A stretch of 64,000 nucleotides of DNA from Rachycentron canadum (lineage: Eukaryota > Chordata > Actinopteri > Carangiformes > Rachycentridae): contig CM076661.1 in assembly GCA_038496675.1 (NCBI GenBank), positions 11,502,745-11,566,744 on the forward strand. Reading direction: 5' to 3'. The notes below the pieces were generated by a model, which saw only the letters and a list, made by a program, of their open reading frames with translations, searched no databases and was not told where the DNA came from. How positions within the stretch are numbered: the first letter of the stretch is position 1; every line of letters starts with the position of its first letter. Positions 48,501-58,646 of the stretch are shown in pieces. The translations under genes were made by a program, and so were the position numbers.

Positions 48501-51500
48501 TCATGGTGCTGAGCAGGACTGCAGGAGAGACCTACACAAACACACGCATATCTAATTAGAAAACAGACAACTTATTCAGGGAGTTTTTGCGAGTTAATGT
48601 TTTCAGGGCAAACTCTCACACTGTTAGAGCAACTCATTACTCTCAACCTATTGATTAGGGCAAAACAAGCAACAATTCCTGGCTAAGAGACGTGCAAGTC
48701 TGTTACTGCAAGGCACACAGAGGTGCAAAACCACAACACCGCACATTAATGCTCTCTATCAGTCACACAATGTAAGTGTAAAAGTAAACAAAGCTGCTAA
48801 CCTATCCAAATACACTGTTACCTGCTCTTGTTCTTTTTTCCCTCAGTGTATATATAAGCAACTAAAGTGTGTGCACAACACTTAAGGATTGGAGTCTGCA
48901 AGTCTGTGAGCCACTCTTGAGCCGAGCCTCAACTGAAGCGGTGGCCGCCAAAGAGCTCCGAGGCATGATGTGACTAATACCAGTGGCCTGTTGATGCTGT
49001 CTAAGGCCTCACAGACAGTCAACATGCCACCCTGCTGGCACACTAACTAAACAAACCTCATCCACCCTCCTTGGTCCCACTCCCCTCCCTTTTTTCACTT
49101 ACTGAACCCTCGCTCTAACATCCCTCTTTCCTGCCTTCCTTCCTTCCCTCCCTCCCTCCCTTCCTCTCTAATTCCTATCCTCTCAGTCTCCTGTACTGAC
49201 CTCCTTCTCTCTTTTCCATCACTCTGTTTCTCTCTCCCCCATCTTGTCCTCCTACACTCTCACTCGTCATCTCTGCTCTCTCCCGGTTATTAACACCATT
49301 AAGACATGGCTTCAGACTAAGCCCCTCGGCTTTGTTTCTGGTTTCGAGGGAGAGGAGAGCAGAGCTTAGTTGGACTGTGAGTGGTTGTTAGACAAAAAAA
49401 TAAGCAGCTCACACAATACGCTATACAAATAGTAGGTGCCAACTTTCTGTAGTGGTGGGCAAGAGGATGAAAACTGGCACTCAGGGAGTTTAACTAATGT
49501 TCATGTCGACATAATAAAGAGCTATTTCTACAATGAAACTACGTTAGTGAATCTACTGAACGACGACTTAGAGAGAGAGTGGTGTTTTGACTTTTAAGTG
49601 ATGAGTCCATAATATCTCTTTCTACAGCATGCTTCATGTGTTAGTGTTAAAGATTAAGGAGACGTGAGGTGGAAGATGGAAAAATAAAAAAGAAGGTTGG
49701 ATGTAGTGATGAAAGTAGCCATGAAACCAAATGTATACCTGCTTTAATTTGTAAGGCAGCGACTTTAAATGCTTCATAAGGAGACAAAAAGAAGCACACG
49801 GGCAAATTGTCAGACAAAAATACACACAGACATTTATAACATTATAAATCCAGGGGTTGTACCTGTCAAGGGGGGTGAGGGGTGGAATTTAAGACAGAAA
49901 AGCACAGACAAGCACAGACAAGGTGTACACATGTTGAACTCATCATCAGAGGACAGGAGAGACATTGACAACAGCACAGACATTTATCTGCCTCACAGCA
50001 GGGGAGGAAACGGCTCTTTAACAGAAGCTGCACAGCCAGCCAGCCAGCCAGCCACGTCAGACTGGAAAAGAAGAGGCTATTGGAAGTAGAATTATTACAC
50101 AAGGAGATTTTGTTTTCGCTGGAGTCAGCGGGCTTTTACAGTCATAATCTTTGCAGACAGAATGGACTGTGGACGAGACGGATAGAGAGACGGGGAGAAA
50201 TACCCAGTAAGAGAATGAGACATCTCTGTGCGGAAAAAGCAAAAGTTTCAATTCAGCTAAGGCCTTGAATAGGACTCCTCGATTCTGACTGCGATCATGT
50301 TCTAAGAACGTGAGCAAAAGCACAAATGTCTGCGGGTGTGTCTGCATGTGTGTGTGTTTATGTGTGAACCCTCCCAGTGTATGTGTGATAAGACCGTAAT
50401 TACAGCTGGGCAGAGCTCAGGGCTGGGCAGAACGATGGGGAAAAGGAAACAGAGCTCTGTGAGGGAGGAAGCGTCTTGGTAAGGAGATAAGCTCTACCAG
50501 CGCTGGGCTTATTGTCAGTGTGTGTGCGTATATGTGTGTATGTGTGTTGCTAGCCCCAACAGTTGCTCTGATGATAATCCCGACAGGCCGTGGAATCCAT
50601 ACTCGCACTTATATCAGCGAGGCAATTACACAGGGCTAGGCCTGCTTACATACCCAAAGAGTCAGACACAAATGAGCACACACATCCACATTCACAGATT
50701 TGTAGAAATGCAGGCACACATGAGCACTGCACAAAGAGATAAAGTGTGAACCACAAAGGGATAAGATGGGCTAATGTACATGGAAAAGTCAGAATCGGAG
50801 GAAACCGAGGAAATTTATACTGAGGAAGGAAGAAGACAAAAGAGCATGGGAAGATGTGAGGAATGAAAAACCGTATAAAAATTTAAGACCGTGTCGAAGG
50901 TTTAAAGGAAAGGATTTTGAAAAATTTTAAAGATGCAAAAATACAGACAGAGCAGATATTGACGGAGGAAACGTTACATAGTAATCTATATTCAAATCTT
51001 TCATACGGCTCCTTTAAATGCTTGCTGGCAGTGGCCTGATAAGTGGCTTTGTGACGGAGAAATCTCTTGAATAGTGTTATCATTTAATTGTTCTAATAGT
51101 GGCTGCCTTCTCTCGAAAAGTAGGAATATCTGGGTGTGGAGATTGGGGTTATTTTCAGTGTAACTCCATGCATTCCCAAAGTGGGTTCACAACACTTTTA
51201 TGTCCATTAGTAAGAAAATGAGAACTGCTGGTCTGCCAATAACGTCATTCAGAATGTGATATTTAGATATGCTGTGGTTTATGTATTTACTCTAAGTATT
51301 CTGCAGTATGCATGATCATCTGTATCTGTTCTCTCAGCTTTTATAAACCACAAGAAGAAAATAAATAGTCTGCCAAACATACAGGCATGCATTTTATGCA
51401 TGCAACACAAAAAATGACCAATGGGGCCTAAGCATCAAGTCAGCAGGCAGATAATGAAGGATCTGTTGTATATTTGTAGCTCTCCACAACTGTATTTAGG

Positions 51501-54500
51501 TGTGTATGTGCATTTTTACAGTGTACATGCTTATACATCAGCTCATGTTAGTTGGGTTACCATGGTGGGGTCAGAGGGAGAGGAGGGGAGGCTTTCTCTG
51601 GCATCCTCTGCAATAACATCCTGACATGGGCACAGAATGGAGACATGGGCTAATGTAGGAGGAGGTCAGGAGCTGTCAATTTATAACCGTTCTCTCCTTT
51701 ACGCTGATTTTGGGCTCATAAATGAGAAGAAATACACCCCCACCTGAACCAGGAGCTAGACATGGGTTGGGCACAGGGTACCATTAAAACACAAGATGTA
51801 ATGGAAAATGTAAAGTTAAAACATATGACATCACTAAGAGGAGAGGGAGACAGAGAGATGGAGGAAAGATATAGATGAAAGAAGAGGAGATGTTAAGACT
51901 TTGGACAATGGACCTAATAGCATAGTAAACATTGAGTGATATATTAGCACTCTATCCTGAGTCTTTAAGTTTTATTATGTTTAGGAAATTATTAATACAA
52001 ATGGAATACCATCTCCTTTAATTGGTAGTGCTGGAAAACTGCTAAGGGAAATGTATAAGACAGAAACTGCTTAAACAATCAATCCAATCACACACACAGA
52101 CAATGTTGGTACGTAATGCAACTGCAACAGGTATTATATCTGCTGCAGGGCAACATGAAAGCAAATGTTTAGTGGATTTAGCACTACTTCTTTACTTACA
52201 AGTCCATTGGTGTCCTGTGGATGGCCAGGTGGTTTAATGGAGGAACGCGAGGATGGGGGGACAGGGTGGGAGTAATGCCGTGGCAGGTGATACACATGAT
52301 GGGGGAAATAAGGCTAAGGAGAGGAGGATGGGGAGGGGAGAGGAGGTAAAAAAAAAAAAAAATGGAAATCATAAAATCATATGAGGGAGTTCAAGCACAC
52401 ATAACAAAAATGCAGTGGGGAAAAGATATGATGTTCATATGGTACATACAAAGATCTGTGAACTGCATAGTTTACTGAGGAATAACTGCCAAGTGCTGTG
52501 TGGTTGTTTGTGGTTGTGGGAATCAGTGAGTGCCACTCATGTTGCAGAAACTCGTTCTACTGGTGCTGTCGGAAAGCAGCCAGTGATTCCAATTATATTT
52601 CATGTAGTGGAGCTCCTGACCAATGTTTAGTTTATTTTTGGACCATCAAGAAAATCATGAAATCATTCTCACTTGAGATTTTCAAAATCAAAATGGGCAC
52701 GTGATGAACTCAAAACAGTAGGCACAGGACTTGTTATCTACATGGGTCCCTGTTCTGTCTCACCCGGTTGTAGAAAGGGTGCTGTGGGCCAGTCATCCCG
52801 CTGAAGTAGGAGCTGTGGGGCTGAGGAGGCAGGGACCCGGTGAAGGAGCCTGTCGGGGAGCAAGCAGCAGAGTGATGGCCATAACCTGACTGGGGACGGG
52901 GCACTGCCTCTTGCAGTGGCAGCGTGGGATAGGTCACTCCTCCCATGTGCATTTGTTCCCTGGCCGCACGCACATCTAAGAGTGGACAGAGCCGGGGGAA
53001 AAAAAGAACAAGAGCGGGAGAGAGAAGGAACTGTTTATCTGCGATGCTGATGATCTTGTCTTGGCGATGACTATAAAGACCCTTCAGATCCACCCACGCA
53101 TCAATAATTTAGCTTTATTTCATCATCTCGAGAGAGTTTAGACAGTTGTGAATCCACAGAGAAAAATACATATCAAACAAACAACGCACACAAGAGGAAA
53201 ATTCCTTGATTCTCGAACACTGTGGGGAATACAACAAGAACCTTGTTCCTGAACATGTTCTCCTTATCCAAAATAGGATACAATCAAACAACTAAATGCT
53301 GGAGAGAAAAGGAGCACAGATGTTACGATTACAATGACCTTCAACTGTGAATTCAGTTCCCACTTTGATTTCTATTACTCACAAACCAGCAGGCATGTTG
53401 ATTTTCTGTTTTCCAAATGATATACCAGCCATGTGACTACTCTGGCACATAGAGCCCCTTGCTGTCCCTGACAAATATATTTGCCCATGTAAGCAAACAA
53501 AACAGACTATGTGAACTCATAGACACTCATAAGTGCTTTGCAGCAATTGTTTTCACATAAATCAATTTGACTTTGAGTGGAGCAGGAGCTAAGTAGGGAG
53601 CTTTCGTAAAATCTCCCAAATTAAAGTTTAAATAAGCCCAGAGACAGAACAGAGTGGCTCTGTGTGGCTGGCAAGAAAGTAAGAACCAGAAACAGAAGCA
53701 GGCACCAGAATGTCTCCTGGTTATACAAGTGGCTGCTGAATGACACGCTGAGTGAGACCCAATCCAGCCTGTGAACACAATGGGAGCCTTATGATGTGAG
53801 TCAGCCTCATGGGCGGGTATCACTGACAGCACTGCCCACTGGCTGGCCACAGGACACTGGGCACCAAGTACTGACTGGCTATGGAGAGAGCTGGATGACT
53901 GGGCAGGAGCATTGGTCACCTTCCGCTCCCTGGGACACGTGTGGACGTGAAAATGCCTATACAAGTTTGAGCAAACCCACACAAACAAACACCTGTTTGG
54001 TGAATTTGTGCAGTATAATTATAACTGCACTTTTAGGACCAGATTTCTGTACTTAACAGACTGGATGTCTGGTCATAGAGCTTGGTCAGCTGTGCCCCTC
54101 CATGACTCAAGCTTGGCTTTATGGAACAGACTTTGTGTGTGTGTGTTTTCTGCGGTCTCATAACACTATGATGCAGCAGCTTCACACTAGGCGTCATTGA
54201 CACTCCTGTATAGACTGAATGGATGCTGACGCATGGTAGCCAAAGTGCAGCGCAACTCTGGGCTACAGTTAATCCTGATGCCGTTTTACGTCACTGTAAC
54301 TACAAAACTGTGAAATCTGGTGCAGCGCTTGAGACAGATTGGTGACAGCGAGCGGAAATACTGCCCCGATCCCACAGTGCTGTAGTGAAAACCTGCTCGA
54401 CATTTGATTGTTTGGAAATGAAAAGCAAACTGAAGTTTTCTGAGAGCCCCTGCAGTGGGTGATTTTAGAGCAGACCCTGCTGCAATGTTATGAGTAATGT

Positions 54501-56042
54501 CACTGCCAAATGAGCTGGCAGTGAATTCAACACATCACATAGAGGACAGTCCTCTCTTTCTCCAAGCTATTGCATACGCAGTCCTTTTAGGAAGTTTGAA
54601 GAAAAGTGTGTGAATAATGTCAAAGAAGCATATATATTCACACGTCTTATAATAATGACATATTTAAAGCCTGAAAACAGTTTCTTCTTGAGCTAAAGAA
54701 AAAAATGTTAATGAAATATGTTGAGGTACCTATTCATATATATGTTTTCACTAGATTAAAGATTGATAGGAAGGGCCTTAAAGATTTCCAAGGACACCAA
54801 TCACAGAGTTTCTCTTTTTCTCACAGACAGTGTTACAGTCATACAACCTCTACTGCCAAATTCGTTTTTTGCAGGAATGGCTGGCATACATCAGTAATAA
54901 ATGACGTCTGTTTATGTGCCTGTGATTTACACGCAAAGACGGTGCATTATAGATTTTAAGTTTTATTATTAACGCTCTGAGCTATTCACATTAAGGTTCA
55001 CTAGCAGAGTTTCCGTGCCTTCTTAACAATTAAATTCAAGGACCCTCCACGTCTAATTGAACCCAATATTAAATCGTTTGAGACATCAAGGTCAGTATCT
55101 GATAAACACTAAGAAATTTTACAATGACAACTAGCAGGATTTACAGAAACAAAACAAAAAAAAAAGACAGGCTTCAATGTGTGAGCTCTTCTCAGTTGTG
55201 CTGAGCTGCAGTGATGGTAAACTATGTGGTCTCTTGTCTTCTCTACCAGCACAGCAAAACAATATATTGTGAAAGTGGAGCAATAGAAACAGGGATGTAT
55301 TTATGAGTTAAAAAGGTGGCGATTTACCTTCAGTAAAGAGAAAAAATATCAAATTAATTTCCATTTTTGCACAGAATAAGTCAATTCAAGCACTTTCAGT
55401 ATTCCATGTGGATTTTCAAAAACTTTTAAGTTGGATTTTCTTTTTTTCAAATTCACATTTCAAGTAAAGGATTTCAAGAACATGTGAACTCTGAACTTCT
55501 CTGGAAGGCTAAATGTAAGTAACATGGCTATAAGAGACAGATGTATTTGGTGGTCGCTCAATGGTTTGACAAGTATAAAAATAATGTGAATCATATGCTC
55601 TGGGATTCTGACAAGAATAGAAAACATCTTAACAAAAGGCCCAACCTTTTTCTTGTGTCATATTTTAACACACATCTTGTTGTCATGGAGATGGTTTTGC
55701 TGTTGTTTTGTTGTCATGCAATAACAATTATATCAGCTCCGTGACAACTGAGCAACTCCATGTGCTGATGAAGGTCACAAGATGAGTTTGTCCAACACCA
55801 GACTTAAGACATTTTATGCTGGTTTTTCACACATCTGCACTGATATAATGAGTGTGTACGAACCTGCTATGATCTCCCTGAGTTTGGGGTCCAGGTTGAC
55901 TGTGCAGGGCAGGAACATCTCTACGTCTCTGGCAGCGAGAACAGGTGTCCTGGAAGACAGGAAGACTTCAAAGCTGCGGATGTCTCCATCAATCTCCAGC
56001 AGTGGCTCCACGTCCTTAGTGGTGGGGATGTTCTTGGATATT
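44644..56042 (-). CDS. kidins220: kidins220 (ARMS), C-terminal part, nine exons
   Basis: Encodes the last 711 or so residues of kinase D-interacting substrate of 220 kDa, a membrane scaffold that links Trk, ephrin and other receptors to CrkL/Rap1-MAPK signalling. Exons are joined at 55,864-56,042, 52,764-52,975, 52,200-52,313, 51,561-51,620, 48,415-48,531, 48,043-48,141, 46,949-47,167, 45,931-46,152 and 44,644-45,558; all junction phases agree. The part begins [20 protein letters not shown] as in human KIDINS220, then a proline-rich tail ([25 protein letters not shown]), a SAM-like domain ([20 protein letters not shown] to NFGDWQLF), a conserved [20 protein letters not shown] segment, and a long acidic/serine-rich disordered end. 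It ends ERESVL, a PDZ ligand (ERESIL in mammals). The ankyrin repeats, KAP P-loop domain and membrane segments lie off the right edge. Paralogue a or b is not resolved. Confidence 0.95.
45931..46152 (-). CDS. kidins220: kidins220 exon, [20 protein letters not shown]
   Basis: 222 bp, 74 codons, phase 0; acceptor TTGTCAG, donor GGG|GTGGGT. It starts [20 protein letters not shown] and continues into the highly conserved KLTDK...[12 protein letters not shown] helix, a probable coiled or amphipathic helix. The following [13 protein letters not shown] stretch is shorter than the human Gly/Ser-rich counterpart. Confidence 0.93.
46949..47167 (-). CDS. kidins220: kidins220 exon, VMEQRHAES...HWP
   Basis: 219 bp, 73 codons, phase 0 at both ends; acceptor TTTTCCAG, donor CCG|GTCAGT. 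It contains [15 protein letters not shown] and RHSNNSHW, as in mammals (LNFSFEELNTLGLDE, RHSNLSW). It has a basic GEPSRRSG patch and is probably disordered apart from the FEEL segment. Confidence 0.93.
48043..48141 (-). CDS. kidins220: kidins220 exon, second half of SAM-like domain (GC donor)
   Basis: 99 bp, 33 codons, phase 0. It encodes [20 protein letters not shown] and then [13 protein letters not shown], the end of the SAM-like fold. The only donor that keeps frame and the mammalian junction (LFR-x-x then V-M/L-E) is ATG|GCAAGA, a GC-AG intron. The first downstream GT (AAA|GTCTCA) would give an immediate stop in the next exon. Confidence 0.88.
48415..48531 (-). CDS. kidins220: kidins220 exon, first half of SAM-like domain
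   Basis: 117 bp, 39 codons, phase 0 at both ends; acceptor TTGTGTAG, donor AAG|GTGCGG. It encodes [20 protein letters not shown] followed by [19 protein letters not shown], matching the SAM-like helical module of KIDINS220. No in-frame M-started ORF covers it. Confidence 0.92.
48532..51560 (-). other. kidins220: kidins220 intron, 3.0 kb
   Basis: A GT-AG intron (GTAACC...TTGTGTAG). It contains a T/C-rich stretch on + at about 49,081-49,290 (purine-rich in the pre-mRNA) and CAGC units at 50,030-50,055. No further conserved exon is recognised between the cassette exon and the SAM-domain exons. Confidence 0.65.
51561..51620 (-). CDS. kidins220: kidins220 60-bp cassette exon
   Basis: Twenty codons ([20 protein letters not shown]) between acceptor CCCATGTCAG and donor GTAACC, phase 0 at both ends. 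It aligns with the start of the human segment EVIKEDAAEGLSSPTDSSRG that follows NGL. Acidic and Ser/Pro-rich, probably disordered. Length and phase allow clean skipping, so it may be alternatively spliced; the KIDINS220 C-terminus is known to be. It is far too short to appear as an ORF. Confidence 0.8.
52200..52313 (-). CDS. kidins220: kidins220 exon, [16 protein letters not shown]
   Basis: 114 bp, 38 codons, phase 0 at both ends; acceptor CTCCTTAG, donor GTAAGT. It encodes a His/Tyr/Pro-rich stretch then [18 protein letters not shown], corresponding to the human segment that starts PFFAPYLYTPRYYP and ends with NGL. No ATG lies in frame, so simple ORF finding misses it. Confidence 0.88.
52764..52975 (-). 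CDS. kidins220: kidins220 exon, proline-rich region
   Basis: 212 bp: two bases completing Asp, then 70 codons, ending CGG|GTGAGA. Acceptor CACTCTTAG. It encodes [19 protein letters not shown], then a Ser/Pro-rich stretch and [17 protein letters not shown], which matches the mammalian order. Proline-rich sequence in this part of the protein is the known docking area for SH3 adaptors of the Crk family; which PxxP is used is not determined. Confidence 0.93.
52976..55863 (-). other. kidins220: kidins220 intron, 2.9 kb
   Basis: A GT-AG intron (GTTCGT...CTCTTAG). No further exon is seen and none is needed, because the flanking codons join as in mammals ([13 protein letters not shown]). The sequence is mostly unique and AT-rich, with no SINE or microsatellite of note apart from a short GT array near 54,134. 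Confidence 0.7.
55864..56042 (-). CDS. kidins220: kidins220 exon, [10 protein letters not shown]...REIIA
   Basis: 179 bp, entered with one base (completing an Arg codon) and left with one base (completing Asp). Acceptor TCTGAAG, donor GCAG|GTTCGT. It encodes [20 protein letters not shown] and [17 protein letters not shown], nearly identical to mammalian KIDINS220, so the register is secure. This is the most 5' exon of the gene that I can find in the window. Confidence 0.94.
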
Positions 56043-57639
56043 CTTCAGAGAAAGAAGAAAAAAAGATTTCACAAATGTTAGTATTATGCTAGTTTGGCTC
56101 GATCCATTTATCATGATAACTATTTAAAAAATATTAACGATTTGGAGACTATTGTGTTATTGAAACTTTCAAACTTTGAAACTCATTTCTACATCCCTTC
56201 ACTATGGAAAAGCAAATAGTTAGAGGGCAATGCAATAAATCATGTAGCGTTATTGACATATGACACAAATAAAGCAACCTGTCAGTTTACACTAAGTTCT
56301 GACTGGTGCATTTATAGCTGTAAACCCAAAGCATCACATTCTGATGAAAAAAGAAAAGAGGAAATAGCAAGCAACACTGTTAAGATTCAAGAGATATGCA
56401 ACGGTCATCATCATCATGAGAGCAGAGAGATAACTGGATTTAGAGAAGGCAAGATAGTGAAAGGGGGGATGTTAGAGGACAGATAGAGTGAGGGATGTTA
56501 TCTTTTCTGAGCAGAGGAGGAAACCTGAGAAGATGACAATCAGGGTAATTTAGCAAGCAGCAGACGGAAGCACGTCATGATGCGTTGCTACAGTTAACAT
56601 GATGTTTGTTATCGCAGGCTTTTAAGTAAACACCATGTTTGTGTTTGAGATTGTTCTGTTATTGCGTGATATAGTTTTTCATCTGTAAACTGCAGAGAAA
56701 ATAATCTTGTATTCTATTAAAAATGATGCAGTGCTCAGTTTATGGAATATTACATTCAAAATTATTCAAAAACTGCACAAATTCTGGCACAAATGAAATA
56801 GGAGTTTAGAAGTGGCAGCAGCATCTTTGAAATGATGAATACTGAATACAAATACTGAAATGTTCAGAGGTGGGAAATTTTAATTCAATTTCATCTGCAC
56901 AAGGTTAAAAAGGATATCAGTTTAATCAAGGACAGTCTAACATGTGGCCAAGGCTTCAAGGGAAGCAAACAGCAACAACTCAGAGCAATCAGTACATCTC
57001 GTTAATCCTATCATTCAGACATGAAAATATGAAACTCTGAGTGACTTATGGCACCGGCCATTCATCACCAGAATGTGCCTCTCTTATCAGATGAATGAGG
57101 AGACTCCAGCAGTGAGCAGACATCTTTCTCATCTCTGCCTCCATTTCTCATCCGGACCCTTCATCATTTTCTCAGTAGATGATTTTCTCTCCTCACATCC
57201 TGCTTAACCTTCCCTCCTCTCAGATCAACCCTGAACGCCCCCCGCCATCACTACCACCACCAACTCCCAATACATCACCCAGTCTGTGTACTGGTATGCT
57301 GTGCTGAGAAATGCTGCCTGATGAGTTGGGTTTTTCCATGGCCCTGATTTGTTTTTGAGAGTGAACACAGGCAGGCCTTTCTGTGACTTGATTGGATGAT
57401 TAGTACCATTGCTGCAGCATGCTAGCTAAGTCACGGTGAGGTCAGCATCTGGCGAAGAATCAACACAGCACATTGTTGGCTAATAATCCAAACTACCAGC
57501 TAACCTATTCCAGTTAACGTGCTGTCTGAAATGTCCCCCATCAGCCCAATCTAGTGTGGTTGGATGAAAACAAGATTTTACACGAACATTTAGTTTACAG
57601 GACACATCACTTCCGTTTAAGGCTTTGAACTGATATTCC

Positions 57640-57805
57640 TACCCAGATTGAGCACAGTGAGCGAACAGGTAGGGGTCCAGTCTTCTGTTCAAGGACATTT
57701 TGACAGGACAGATGGCTGGTGATGGACGCATCTGCTGTTGCAGGGCTCGAACCCGTGACCTTGTGGTTTTAGGATATCTCCCACCAAAATGTATGCACAA
57801 TCTCA
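57640..57805 (-). mobile_element. Old tRNA-derived SINE
   Basis: On the - strand, AAAACCACAAGGTCACGGG runs into a pol III B-box-like GGGTTCGAGCCC (57,743-57,754). Further on comes ATGTCCTTGA (57,689-57,698) followed by a degenerate AGAAGACTGGACCCCTA, resembling the conserved GTCCTTGAGCAAG...CTTAACCC core shared by fish V-SINE-type elements. The A-box part is decayed. It is inserted in the long kidins220 intron in the same orientation as the gene. Confidence 0.65.
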
Positions 57806-58337
57806 CTGGGAAGCTGTGGCTCCTTTTGAACACGTTCCAAATAAATTTACCTGTATATCTTAAGGCGCCAAAGAAATTAGTGCAATTTCAATTGACACTA
57901 AATCTATATGTTTGCTTCTGTGCTCCGTTCATACACCTCTTCGCAGTCCTGTGTGATCCTCCTGCAGAGATTCACTTCTCAGCAGACCAGTCCAGGTGGG
58001 TCACCCCAACCCCACTGCCCTCACCCAACTGCTAGCACAGACACACTTTGACTGAAAGAAGAGAGAATAGGCTGTGAGAGGGGAGGATACAGAGGCACAG
58101 CTGGGCCCCAGTGGACAAAGCCCTCTCAGTGTTTTCTTCCATTAGAACCTTTAACAAGACCCAAAAGGTCGAGGAAGCTCCATGTTGGCACACAGATGAA
58201 CCCCACTCATGTGACCTCTGCTAGGCTGGATGAGAAGGACACTGAAGGTGGAGATGTTACCTGTGTGCACTTACACACACACAAGCAGCACCAGTGATGA
58301 TTTGAAACAACATTAAGAAAAACAGCAGTGTGTAATG

Positions 58338-58377
58338 TCCACATCCACACTGCCCAGGTGGGCAGTGTGGATGTGGA
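58338..58377. repeat. 40-bp near-perfect palindrome
   Basis: The arm 58,338-58,356 (TCCACATCCACACTGCCCA) and its exact complement 58,359-58,377 are separated by only GG. The 19-bp arms have no mismatch. It lies in the long kidins220 intron, not next to a splice site. As RNA it would form a 19-bp stem only if the turn melts; as DNA it can extrude a cruciform. Confidence 0.95.
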
Positions 58378-58608
58378 TTGAAAAGCACAGATTAACGGTA
58401 GAGTGTGTGTTTCTGCACATGTGCAAGTGCATCTACAGTGTGTGAGTGTGCGTGTGTGTGTGTGTATATTTGGTTCCTTTTCCCATGAACTGTATTAACC
58501 CATATACAGACTGGGAGAAGCCTGTGCTTTTCCCAATTTCCAGCTGGCTTACTGCTGTTTATTTGTGGGTCTGAAGACACAGACCAACAGGAGCCAGTGA
58601 CTCACAAA

Positions 58609-58646
58609 CACACACACAAACACAAACACACACACACACACACACA
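58609..58646. repeat. (CA)n microsatellite
   Basis: A CA array with two AAAC interruptions within the long kidins220 intron; a GT array at about 58,449-58,465 lies 150 bp to the left in inverted orientation. Confidence 0.93.

Noticed and set aside
57639..57833. - strand frame, or a tRNA gene suggested by the B box
   Set aside because: The B box belongs to a decayed SINE; no cloverleaf or complete A box is present.
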